Below are positions 23,866 to 32,147 of a stretch of DNA of 47,417 bases, one piece after another. The DNA comes from Virgibacillus_F sp049310925. Lineage in GTDB: Bacteria > Bacillota > Bacilli > Bacillales > Amphibacillaceae. Position numbers and translations under genes: made by a program. The notes beneath the pieces were generated by a model. It ran no database searches. It saw only the letters and a program-made list of their open reading frames with translations, and was not told the DNA's origin. Position 1 is the stretch's first letter. Each line of letters begins with the position of its first letter. Where the stretch lies: NCBI RefSeq assembly GCF_049310925.1, contig NZ_JBMERP010000027.1, positions 1 through 47,417 of the forward strand, read 5' to 3'.

Positions 23866-24252
23866 TTATTTATATCGATTGTGAATGTTATTTTGCTTAT
23901 AGGTTCCACCTTCACCAAATTCAAATAGTTCAAGTGATAGTGCTAAATAGCGTTTTTCGTAAAGATCAGCAAAATGAGCTTGCATCATTTCAAATAAATG
24001 ATCACATGCAGTTTTTTTAACTTCTGGTGTACGTCCTGGGGCTATTTTCATCGTAACATGAACGAAAGCATCATCATCTGCTGTGCCATCTGCAACGACG
24101 TATTCAGTTAATTTGATCGCACGCGAACGGATTGCTCCAGGTGTAAAGGTATCCCCTTCTGAAATTAATGACTGATTAATCATTTTTAAAAAAACACCTA
24201 TATTTGCCTGATTTTCAATATTATCGGTATATTCAACTGTTATATGTGGCAT
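23866..24252 (-). CDS. hpaF: 5-carboxymethyl-2-hydroxymuconate delta-isomerase
   Basis: 128 aa, the size of HpaF/HpcD, a tautomerase-superfamily trimer that isomerises 5-carboxymethyl-2-hydroxymuconate to 5-oxopent-3-ene-1,2,5-tricarboxylate. Start MPHITVEYTDNI exposes Pro at position 2, the catalytic base after Met removal. Conserved ALSLELFEF near residue 104 lies in the C-terminal strand. GGAAGGAA gives the ribosome site. Last gene of the aromatic operon, 34 nt after hpaG2. Confidence 0.92.
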   Translation of the reverse strand: MPHITVEYTDNIENQANIGVFLKMINQSLISEGDTFTPGAIRSRAIKLTEYVVADGTADDDAFVHVTMKIAPGRTPEVKKTACDHLFEMMQAHFADLYEKRYLALSLELFEFGEGGTYKQNNIHNRYK

Positions 24253-24286
24253 TCTGAATCATTCCTTCCTTTTAAAGCTAGTAGTT

Positions 24287-25042
24287 TCAACGCGTGTATG
24301 CTTCATCACCAACGATTGTACTTTTCAACGACCCAATTCCTTCAATCTCAGTTTCTACCACGTCACCTTCATAGACATGAACAGTGCCCTTTGGAGTTCC
24401 TGTTAAAATTATATCATTTTCACTTAACGTCATAAAACTACTAAGGTATTCAATCAGCTGTGAAATACCAAACACCATATCTTTGGTCGACCCGTCCTGC
24501 TTAAGCTCCCCGTTTACATATGTACGTAAGTTCAGATTCATTGGATCACTGATATCGTTGCGGTCTACATACCAAGGGCCAAGTGGTGTCAAAGAATCCC
24601 TATTTTTTGCACGTAAGTTTGGTCGATAATAGTTTTCGAGATAATCACGAATAACATAGTCATTGGCAATGGTGTAACCTTTTACATAGGAATATGCATC
24701 GTCTTTATTAACCTTTCGGGCTGTTTTACCGATGACAACTGCCAGCTCACATTCGTAATGCATATGTGTCGCGTCTTTAGGTCTTCTTGTTTGACCGTCG
24801 TGCCCAACAACTGCATTTGGTCCTTTTAAAAATACCAATGGTTCTTCTGGTGCTTTAACACTGATTTCACTGGCATGATCTGCGTAATTTAGACCAAGTA
24901 CAAAAATAGTTCTTGCTTCAACAGGCGTCATCCAAACGACGTCAGTTTGCGATACAATTCGTCCATCTGCAAGCTTCAGTTTATCATCTATTACCTCTGC
25001 ATGGTGTATTCCGCCAAAACAAGCGATACGCGCGTGCTTCAC
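24287..25042 (-). CDS. hpaG2: Fumarylacetoacetase-family decarboxylase/isomerase, HpaG2 type
   Basis: 251 aa, one FAH-fold unit equivalent to the C-terminal half of E. coli HpaG/HpcE. The metal site is intact: YECELAVVIG supplies the Glu-x-Glu pair (about 96-105) and GYTIANDYVIRD the Asp (about 121-132). It should decarboxylate 5-oxopent-3-ene-1,2,5-tricarboxylate to the hydroxy-diene dioate and isomerise the product. GTG start at 25042 overlaps the hpaG1 stop by 4 nt (GTGA), so the two halves are translationally coupled and probably form a hetero-oligomer. Confidence 0.9.
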   Translation of the reverse strand: MKHARIACFGGIHHAEVIDDKLKLADGRIVSQTDVVWMTPVEARTIFVLGLNYADHASEISVKAPEEPLVFLKGPNAVVGHDGQTRRPKDATHMHYECELAVVIGKTARKVNKDDAYSYVKGYTIANDYVIRDYLENYYRPNLRAKNRDSLTPLGPWYVDRNDISDPMNLNLRTYVNGELKQDGSTKDMVFGISQLIEYLSSFMTLSENDIILTGTPKGTVHVYEGDVVETEIEGIGSLKSTIVGDEAYTR

Positions 25043-25830
25043 TTAAGACCACCCCCTGGAACAAATTCCTGTTCGTCTATAAATGTATTTTCCAAAAACC
25101 CTACACCCTCAATTTCAATTCGAACCATGTCACCATGTTTGACAATGGGAGCTTTCTCAGGGACACCAACCATTAGTACATCTCCCTCATATAGAGTCAT
25201 AAAATCAGTTACCTCTGACACGAGTTCAGAAACAGAACGAACTAGATTATTCGTATTGTTTTCCTGTACAATCTCTCCATTAACATGTACACGGATGCTC
25301 AAATTGTTCGGATCATCTACAGCGTTTCTATCAATAACCCATGGCCCGACTGGACAAAAACCATCTCTAACTTTATTTTTTATATCTGGTCGATAAAAGC
25401 TGTCATGAGGAATGCTAACATCGTTAACTATTGTGTATCCGGAGATATAGTCCGTTACATTATCCTGCGTGACATTCGTCGCTGTTTTCCCAATAACAAT
25501 ACCTAACGCAGCACCGACTTGGACTTCTTTTTCTCCCTCAGGTATAGCAACAGGACCATTATGGCTGTTGATGGTATTTCCTGGTTTTATGTACATAATT
25601 GGTTTCTTAGGTGGGGCATTATACGGTTTTTCATGCAATGCATCTTTCATCAAATCCAGCTGTCCCTGAAAATTAAATAATGTACCATAAATCGTTCCAG
25701 ATACAGGCGGTTGCCAAACTATATCCTGATGATTATAAGCTGCTCCATTCCATTTAATTTCGTCTGAAAAATCAACAACAATTTCATCGAATTGAGTCGA
25801 ACCTGAAAATTTCACTTTTGCTTGATGCAC
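25039..25830 (-). CDS. hpaG1: Fumarylacetoacetase-family protein, HpaG1 type, acidic ligands missing
   Basis: 263 aa, FAH fold equivalent to the N-terminal half of E. coli HpaG/HpcE. In place of the Glu-x-Glu of its partner it has VQVGAALGIVIG (about 102-113), so the usual acidic metal ligands are absent, although GYTIVNDVSIP keeps the Asp. It may act as the structural or regulatory half, or supply one of the two activities. Start GTG at 25830 with GGGAGTG upstream; overlaps hpaG2 by 4 nt. A fused gene in enterobacteria is here two adjacent genes. Confidence 0.85.
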   Translation of the reverse strand: MHQAKVKFSGSTQFDEIVVDFSDEIKWNGAAYNHQDIVWQPPVSGTIYGTLFNFQGQLDLMKDALHEKPYNAPPKKPIMYIKPGNTINSHNGPVAIPEGEKEVQVGAALGIVIGKTATNVTQDNVTDYISGYTIVNDVSIPHDSFYRPDIKNKVRDGFCPVGPWVIDRNAVDDPNNLSIRVHVNGEIVQENNTNNLVRSVSELVSEVTDFMTLYEGDVLMVGVPEKAPIVKHGDMVRIEIEGVGFLENTFIDEQEFVPGGGLK

Positions 25831-25853
25831 AAAATCACTCCCTCGCTATTTTT

Positions 25854-27254
25854 TCAATTGCGATCCGGTTCCTTTTCTAGAAAGGTTAAGGTTTTCCCTG
25901 AAAATCCAAATAGAATAGTCAAAATTGGTGATAACAAACAGAAGAACGCGAATGGCAAGTAAGCCAATGTAGGAACTCCTAATGTAGTTGTAATAAACAC
26001 ACCACAAACACTCCAGGGAACAAGTGGATTAACAACAGTTCCAGCGTCCTCAGTCACACGTGAGAGGTTTTTGTTGGCTAAACCTACCTTCGCAAAACGA
26101 GATTGATATGCTTCACCCGTTAATAGAATGGACAGGTACTGTTCCCCAATCAGGACATTGATTCCTATAGCTGTTAGAGCTGCAGCAGCGATAACCGAGC
26201 TGACCTTTTTCAGCATGCTTTCAATCGACTCAAGCAACCTCGGGACGATCCCAAGCTTAAACAGCATGCCGCCAATACTGAGTGCAAGTAGCACGATACC
26301 AATTGTAAACATCATACTGCTCAAACCGCCACGCGTCAGCAATGCATCTATTTCTTCTACACCTGTTTCAGATACATAGCCACCAAATAGCACACCTAAT
26401 AAATTTTTCACTGGTATAAATTCAGTCGTATACGCCATGGCAATTGCACTGGCTGAACCAGCAGCCAGTGTTAACAATGCTGGGACTTTTAAAAATGAAC
26501 AAATCAGCAAAACCAATACAGGGACAAGACCGTTGTACCAGCTAATTAGCCCTGTATCAAGTAATCCTTGCTGAAATTCACCCATTTCACCAAAGCTAGC
26601 CGTATTTATTTGTGGTGATATTAGGGCAAAAATTATGAGTGTCACCGTAAATGCTGGTACTGTAGTCCACGACATGTTACGAATATGTTCAAACAGGTCA
26701 ACCTTTAGAATAGACGATGCCATGTTTGTGGTATCAGATAATGGTGACATCTTATCTCCGAAAAATGCCCCAGACACAATGGCTCCAGCAGTTACTGCAA
26801 GTGAAACATCCGCTGCAGTGGCAATTCCAATAAATGCAAGACCAGCTGTTGCGATGGTCGTAAGTGAACTACCTACACACAGTCCAACAACAGATGTGAC
26901 AACAAATACGATGGCAAGGAAAAAGTGCGGGGTTACCAGCTCAAATCCCCCATAGATTAAAGAGGGAATTGTTCCTCCAATCATCCAGGATGCAATTAAG
27001 ATACCAATAAAGAAAAAGAGGAATACTGCTGCAATTCCTGCTTTAGCCCCTTCAGTGATCCCTTCTTCCAATGTTCTGTATGGGATTCGTTTAACCAGCC
27101 CGTAAATCACCAGCAGTAATAGTGCGAGTATGAGCGGTATATGTGGTGCAGCGTCAAAATAAATAATACCAAAACCTATAACGATTAAAATCGCTATAGT
27201 CATGCCTAGTGCTTCTAATAATGATGGTTTTTGAACAGCTTTAATGCGGTACAT
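25854..27254 (-). CDS. nhaC: NhaC-family Na+/H+ antiporter inside the aromatic operon
   Basis: 466 aa with about 11-12 membrane segments. Family motifs are visible: GSSLTTIATAGLAFIGIA (about 128-145), GAFFGDKMSPLSDTTNMAS (about 161-179) and DAGTVVNPLVPWSVCG (about 410-425), the last two including the conserved ion-site Asp/Ser/Thr residues. NhaC proteins exchange Na+ for H+, and related members exchange malate and lactate or other anions. Placement within a catabolic operon (84 nt after E3, 23 nt before hpaG1) suggests it either balances Na+ brought in with the substrate or itself transports an organic acid. AAGGGAGAA ribosome site. Confidence 0.88.
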   Translation of the reverse strand: MYRIKAVQKPSLLEALGMTIAILIVIGFGIIYFDAAPHIPLILALLLLVIYGLVKRIPYRTLEEGITEGAKAGIAAVFLFFFIGILIASWMIGGTIPSLIYGGFELVTPHFFLAIVFVVTSVVGLCVGSSLTTIATAGLAFIGIATAADVSLAVTAGAIVSGAFFGDKMSPLSDTTNMASSILKVDLFEHIRNMSWTTVPAFTVTLIIFALISPQINTASFGEMGEFQQGLLDTGLISWYNGLVPVLVLLICSFLKVPALLTLAAGSASAIAMAYTTEFIPVKNLLGVLFGGYVSETGVEEIDALLTRGGLSSMMFTIGIVLLALSIGGMLFKLGIVPRLLESIESMLKKVSSVIAAAALTAIGINVLIGEQYLSILLTGEAYQSRFAKVGLANKNLSRVTEDAGTVVNPLVPWSVCGVFITTTLGVPTLAYLPFAFFCLLSPILTILFGFSGKTLTFLEKEPDRN

Positions 27255-27338
27255 GAGAAATTCTCCCTTGTTGTATAGTTTGTCGTTATTATGTGTAAGG
27301 TAGCTTCAAGATAGAGAGTTTTTAGATACCGATTTGTA

Positions 27339-28763
27339 TTATTTGCTTTTTTTTGGTGGAGTATGGATTGCCATATCTGACAAACCGTCAATTGCTTCTA
27401 CAAAACCTTCATTCATACTTGGATGTGGATAAGACGGAAAACGCAAATCCTCTTCACGGGCTACCATCTCAAGCGCCGTAACGCCAGTACTGATTAGTTC
27501 AACCGCTCCTGCACCAATTATATGAATGCCTAATAATAAATCTGTCTCACTATCTTTAATGACAGATACTATACCAGATTTTTCACCTGAAATCATTGCA
27601 TAGCTATTTCCACTAAGTGCAGTTTGGCTTACTTTGATTGAATATCCCGCTTCTTTCGCCTCATTTTCCGTTAAGCCGACTGTCGCGATCGGTGGCGTGC
27701 TATGGACAACGGTTGGGATAAAGGTGAAGTCAGTCTCACTTTTCATGCCCCCAATTGTTTCTGCAGCAACCTTACCTTGCTTAATTGCTTTCACAGCGCT
27801 CGTTGAACCTCCTGTTACATCACCTACAGCAAATATGGTTTTCAAGGATGTTTCCATTGTTTCGTCTGTTTCAATAAATCCGTCATTCGTTACCTTTATC
27901 CCGATCCTTTCCGCACCCAAATCACTAATATTTGCTTGGCTTTTCGTTGAAATATAAACATGTGATACTTCTATAGACTTTGATTCTTCATCATTATTCA
28001 GGTTAACAGTTAGTTCATATGTTGTCGGCTTGACACTTTCCAACTTATAACCTCGATATACTTTAATTTTTTCCTTTTTTAAAATCCGCTTCAGTTCTCG
28101 ATTTATTGATCCATCTAAAGGAAAGTCATCGCAATCATCAAGTACAATGGATACATCACTTCCGAGTTTATTAAAGCTAAAAGCTACCTCTAACGAAATA
28201 TAATCACTGCCATAGACTACTAGTGAAGTAGGAATTTCCGTAAGTTGATAAATTGTCTCAGGGTACAAAATCCGCTCATGGAATGGACTTATACCATCTG
28301 GGATAATGGATGAACTCCCTGTAGCAATAATTACATATTCAAATTCATAAACATCAAACTGGTGACCGTTCGCAACGCCAATTTTGTTTACAGCTGTAAA
28401 GTTTGCTTCCCCTTTAATAAGTTCAATTTTATTTGCTTTGCACAGTGATTCAACTCCACTGCGAAGCTGACTGATCGTTTTATCTTTATAAGTCATTAAT
28501 TCCTCAAAATCCACAGTGGGTTCACCACCAGTCATAATTCCCATACTATTCATTGCCGGTAGTGAGGCCAATTGCTTCGCAGCATGTGTAAAAACCTTTG
28601 AAGGAATACATCCCTGGTTTAAACAAACTCCACCAAGTAAATCTTTTTCAATCAATGTCACCGACCTGCCCAGCTGTGAGGCACGAATGGCGGCATTGTA
28701 CCCACCTGGTCCACCACCAATAATGATTACATCACGCTTTTCGGAAAATTCTCCAACGACCAT
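27339..28763 (-). CDS. Dihydrolipoyl dehydrogenase (E3)
   Basis: 474 aa. FAD motif IIGGGPGGYNAAIRASQLG (about 14-32), redox-active disulfide CLNQGCIPSK (about 47-56), FAD-closing AVGDVTGG (about 315-322) and C-terminal YPHPSMNE in the His-Glu active site. The NAD loop reads VVYGSDYISLE instead of the usual GxGYIGxE, losing one glycine. The fold is intact, but cofactor binding may be altered. It reoxidises the lipoyl group of the upstream E2 with NAD+. It begins directly at the E2 stop, with GGAGATGG as ribosome site. Last subunit of the 2-oxoacid dehydrogenase set. Confidence 0.92.
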   Translation of the reverse strand: MVVGEFSEKRDVIIIGGGPGGYNAAIRASQLGRSVTLIEKDLLGGVCLNQGCIPSKVFTHAAKQLASLPAMNSMGIMTGGEPTVDFEELMTYKDKTISQLRSGVESLCKANKIELIKGEANFTAVNKIGVANGHQFDVYEFEYVIIATGSSSIIPDGISPFHERILYPETIYQLTEIPTSLVVYGSDYISLEVAFSFNKLGSDVSIVLDDCDDFPLDGSINRELKRILKKEKIKVYRGYKLESVKPTTYELTVNLNNDEESKSIEVSHVYISTKSQANISDLGAERIGIKVTNDGFIETDETMETSLKTIFAVGDVTGGSTSAVKAIKQGKVAAETIGGMKSETDFTFIPTVVHSTPPIATVGLTENEAKEAGYSIKVSQTALSGNSYAMISGEKSGIVSVIKDSETDLLLGIHIIGAGAVELISTGVTALEMVAREEDLRFPSYPHPSMNEGFVEAIDGLSDMAIHTPPKKSK

Positions 28764-29981
28764 TTACACCATCTCCAATAACAGCTTTTTCGGCTCTTCC
28801 ATTAGTTCAATAAAGCGATTGGTAAATTCAACAGACTTTACACCATCCGCAACACGATGGTCGAATGATAGAGACATTGTCATGATTTGACGGATAGCTA
28901 TTTCATCGTTATCCAATACAATAGGCGTCTTTTTCGTTTTGTGAAAAGCAATGATTGCGGTTTGTGAACCATTTATAATTGGTGTTGCACCAGTACCACC
29001 AAGCGGACCTACATTACTGATTGTAAATGTAGCATGATTCATATCATTTGCAGTAAGCTTTCCATCCTGGGCTTTTTTGGTTAATGCTTTCATTTCAGTA
29101 TGGATTTGTCGTATGGTTTTCTTGTCTACATCCCTTAGTACAGGTACAACTAACCCATTTTCGGTATTCGTCGCAAGCCCAATATGATAATTTTTTGCAA
29201 GACGAATTTCACCTTTCTCTTCATCAAGCTGTGCATTGAAAACCCTGTGCTCTTTTAATGCAATCGTAATTGCTTTCAGGAAAAATGCCACAACAGAGAT
29301 GGATTGACCTTCCTGTTTGAGCGTATTTCGAAATTCTAAAACATTCGTCAAATCAGCTTCGTCAAAATGCGTAACATGTGGAATGGTTGTAATTGCTTTT
29401 GTTAAATTTTCACCTATTTTTTTCCGAAGTCCGGTATATGGAATTGTATCCGATTCAGGCTCAGTATGATTCGTTTGAATTCCTGCATCTTTATCAATCT
29501 GTTCCTGTTCATTACCATTAATAAAACGGTGAACATCTTCTTCTGTAACCCTTCCTGCAGGGCCAGTCCCCGTAATTTGTTCAATATCCACATCATGATC
29601 CCGGGCAATTTTTCGTGTGAAAGGTGCTGCCAATATACGGTTATATTTTTTACCAACCGCTTGCTGAACTTGTTCGTTCTCTACTTTAATTGATTCTTTT
29701 TCATCTGTTGTCTTTTCTTGCTCCGTATCTGTGATTGACTCGTCATTACCATCATCAATTTCAATTATTACTGCCCCAACAGTCACTACTTCCCCTGTTT
29801 TAAAGTGTAGATTACTAATCTTTCCGGTTGCTGGAGAAGGGATTTCTGCTACCATCTTATCAGTTTGTAGTTCAACAAGTGGCTGATCGACCTTAACCTC
29901 ATCACCAACTTCTACAAAAAAATTAATGATTTCTCCTTCGTTCATTCCTTCACCGATATCATGAAATTTAACTTCTACCAT
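28764..29981 (-). CDS. 2-oxoacid dehydrogenase E2, dihydrolipoyl acyltransferase
   Basis: 405 aa. One lipoyl domain (1-75) with lipoyl-lysine Lys42 in QTDKMVAEIPSP, an acidic linker (78-105), a peripheral-subunit-binding domain (about 115-152, APFTRKIARDHDVD...TGPAGRVTEEDV) and the catalytic domain ending in SFDHRVADG (His375, Asp379). It takes the acyl group from E1 and transfers it to CoA. Acyl specificity of E2 cannot be told by eye between branched-chain, pyruvate or aryl types. 11 nt downstream of E1beta; ribosome site GGGGGTGA. Confidence 0.92.
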   Translation of the reverse strand: MVEVKFHDIGEGMNEGEIINFFVEVGDEVKVDQPLVELQTDKMVAEIPSPATGKISNLHFKTGEVVTVGAVIIEIDDGNDESITDTEQEKTTDEKESIKVENEQVQQAVGKKYNRILAAPFTRKIARDHDVDIEQITGTGPAGRVTEEDVHRFINGNEQEQIDKDAGIQTNHTEPESDTIPYTGLRKKIGENLTKAITTIPHVTHFDEADLTNVLEFRNTLKQEGQSISVVAFFLKAITIALKEHRVFNAQLDEEKGEIRLAKNYHIGLATNTENGLVVPVLRDVDKKTIRQIHTEMKALTKKAQDGKLTANDMNHATFTISNVGPLGGTGATPIINGSQTAIIAFHKTKKTPIVLDNDEIAIRQIMTMSLSFDHRVADGVKSVEFTNRFIELMEEPKKLLLEMV

Positions 29982-29992
29982 TCTTTCACCCC

Positions 29993-30988
29993 CTAAAAAT
30001 CTACTACTTTATTGATTGAATGAATTACTCGATCAGGTGTCGGTAAATAATCATTTTCGATTGCAAATAATGGAATAGGTACATCAAATCCAGTTACCCG
30101 TTCAATAGGTGCTCGTAAATATAAGAAAGACGTGTCATTAATCACGGAGGTAATCTCACCAGCAACACCACCAGTCGCATGTGCTTCATGGACAATTACT
30201 GCTCGACCCGTTTTTTGTACGGATTCGGCTATTATATCTTTATCAAGTGGATAAAGTGTTCGCAAATCAATAACATCGCAATAGATATTATTCTCCTTCA
30301 TTTTCTCTGCTGCCTTTAGTGCAACAGGAATCATAGCACCCCAAGCGAAGATAGAAACGTCTTCCCCCTCTTGAATACGAGAGCCTTTCCCAAGCTCAAC
30401 TGTGTACTTTTCTTCTGGGACGTCATTTCGTTCCCCACGATACAAGCGCATTGGTTCCAGGAATAATACTGGATCAGGATCCTCTATTGCCGCTACCATT
30501 AGCCCCTTCGCATCATAAGCATTTGATGGACAGACTACCTTGATACCCGGCAAATGAGTGAAAAGTGCTTCAACACTATCCGAGTGAATTTCCGGTGAAC
30601 GAACACCAGCACCATATGGGGCACGTATTACCATAGGGAGGCTATAATGTCCCATCGTCCTGCTCCTGGTACGTGTAACATGTGTTGCAATTTGTTCAAA
30701 AGCTGGGTAAATGAAACCAAGAAACTGTATCTCAACAATTGGCCGTAATCCGTTCAATGCCATTCCCACAGCCGCACCCATAAAACCAGCTTCACTTAGT
30801 GGCGTATCAATCACACGCTTTTCACCAAACTGTTCCTGCAGGTCCACCGTTGCTCGAAAAACACCACCGTTTTTACCGATGTCTTCACCTAAAATTAATG
30901 TATTCACGTCCTCTTTCAGCATTACCTTTAACCCATCATTAACTGCCTGGATTAACGTTAGAGAGTTAGTTTTTTGTGTAACTGCCAT
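29993..30988 (-). CDS. 2-oxoacid dehydrogenase E1 beta subunit
   Basis: 331 aa, standard length for the beta subunit of heterotetrameric E1. Conserved blocks: LGEDIGKNGGVFRAT (about 34-48), RVIDTPLSEAGFMGAAVGMAL (about 58-78, with the catalytic-Glu region), and RAPYGAG...SPEIHSDSVEALF (about 122-146). With the alpha subunit it decarboxylates a 2-oxoacid using thiamine diphosphate and reductively acylates E2. The ATG shares one base with the alpha-subunit stop. GGGAGGT ribosome site. Substrate is argued from operon context to be an aryl-pyruvate. Confidence 0.92.
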   Translation of the reverse strand: MAVTQKTNSLTLIQAVNDGLKVMLKEDVNTLILGEDIGKNGGVFRATVDLQEQFGEKRVIDTPLSEAGFMGAAVGMALNGLRPIVEIQFLGFIYPAFEQIATHVTRTRSRTMGHYSLPMVIRAPYGAGVRSPEIHSDSVEALFTHLPGIKVVCPSNAYDAKGLMVAAIEDPDPVLFLEPMRLYRGERNDVPEEKYTVELGKGSRIQEGEDVSIFAWGAMIPVALKAAEKMKENNIYCDVIDLRTLYPLDKDIIAESVQKTGRAVIVHEAHATGGVAGEITSVINDTSFLYLRAPIERVTGFDVPIPLFAIENDYLPTPDRVIHSINKVVDF

Positions 30989-32055
30989 TAGGATTGACCT
31001 CCCTTTAACGCGTTAAGACTTTTCTTTTGTTCGTCAATGGTCCATGTTGGTGTTTCAAATACATAATCAAACATGACATCCGAATTCGCATTTTCATAAG
31101 ATTCCATATCAATAATTGCCTGGTCCAGCTCTTCCTTAATGTCATTCTTAATTGTCTCTAACCAAGCATCATCCCACATGTCTTCATTTTTCATAAATTT
31201 TTCAAGACGCAGCACTGGATCTTTGTCAGTTCGGGTGGCATCACTTGCAGCTTGATCACGATACTTGGATGGGTCATCTGCAGTTGTATGCGCACCAAAC
31301 CGCCATGTTACTGCCTCAATTAATGTTGGACCATCTCCATTTCGAGCACGATCCAAAGCTTCCTTCACGACAAAATTAACGGCGAACACATCCATCCCGT
31401 CAACACGAACCCCGGGGATACCATATGCTTCCGCTTTTTGAGCAATTGTTTCTGAATTCATTTGTTTTTTAATAGGAAGTGAGATTGCAAACCCATTATT
31501 TTGATTGAAGAATACGACAGGTGCCTTAAATACACTTGCCATATTTAAACCTTCATGAAAATCACCTTCAGATGTTGCTCCATCGCCAAAATAAGCAATT
31601 GCAGCATTTTTCGTACCTTTATAGGTTTCTGCCATCGCAGCACCTGTAGCATGTGGAAGATGTGTTGCTATTGGAATGGAGGCTGGAAAGATATTTTTCG
31701 TAAGAGAAGGAACACAGCCCTCAATCCTACCATTCCAGTGAAGCAGAAGTCGGTCCAAATCAGCACCAAATGTCAACGTGGCACCGTGGTCACGATAGGT
31801 TGGAAAAAGCCAGTCATCATCTTCTAAGGCAAGAGCACTTCCAACCTGGGAAGCTTCCTGGCCTTCAAACGGGACATATGTACCAATTCTTCCTTGTCTT
31901 TGGAGAGCAATTCCTTTATGGTCATATGTCCTGATCCGGAGCATGTGATAGTAATACGACCTTGCCTGTTCAACTGTCAGTAAATCACGATAGTCCTTGT
32001 TTGTTACCTCTCCATTTTTATCGATAATCTGAAAGAGCGGATAGTTCGCTTCCAT
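30988..32055 (-). CDS. 2-oxoacid dehydrogenase E1 alpha subunit, pyruvate-dehydrogenase-like
   Basis: 355 aa. The ThDP motif runs from GDGATSEGDFHEGLN to QNNGFAIS (about 166-200). The substrate-side segment GRIGTYVPFEGQEASQVGSA (about 55-74) and YRDHGATLTFG (about 87-97) follow Bacillus PdhA more than BkdA. A housekeeping pdh operon is expected elsewhere, so this is likely a specialised paralogue. First gene of the E1-E1-E2-E3 block and 92 nt behind phenylalanine dehydrogenase, whose product is an aryl-pyruvate. AAAGGTG ribosome site. A branched-chain function remains possible. Confidence 0.9.
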   Translation of the reverse strand: MEANYPLFQIIDKNGEVTNKDYRDLLTVEQARSYYYHMLRIRTYDHKGIALQRQGRIGTYVPFEGQEASQVGSALALEDDDWLFPTYRDHGATLTFGADLDRLLLHWNGRIEGCVPSLTKNIFPASIPIATHLPHATGAAMAETYKGTKNAAIAYFGDGATSEGDFHEGLNMASVFKAPVVFFNQNNGFAISLPIKKQMNSETIAQKAEAYGIPGVRVDGMDVFAVNFVVKEALDRARNGDGPTLIEAVTWRFGAHTTADDPSKYRDQAASDATRTDKDPVLRLEKFMKNEDMWDDAWLETIKNDIKEELDQAIIDMESYENANSDVMFDYVFETPTWTIDEQKKSLNALKGGQS

Positions 32056-32147
32056 CTAGTTCACACCTTTAGCGTAAAGTTTTTTGATGCGCTTGATTGT
32101 ACATGATTATAATCAGTTCCGATTCTGGTCCATTGGCTAGTATTCTA

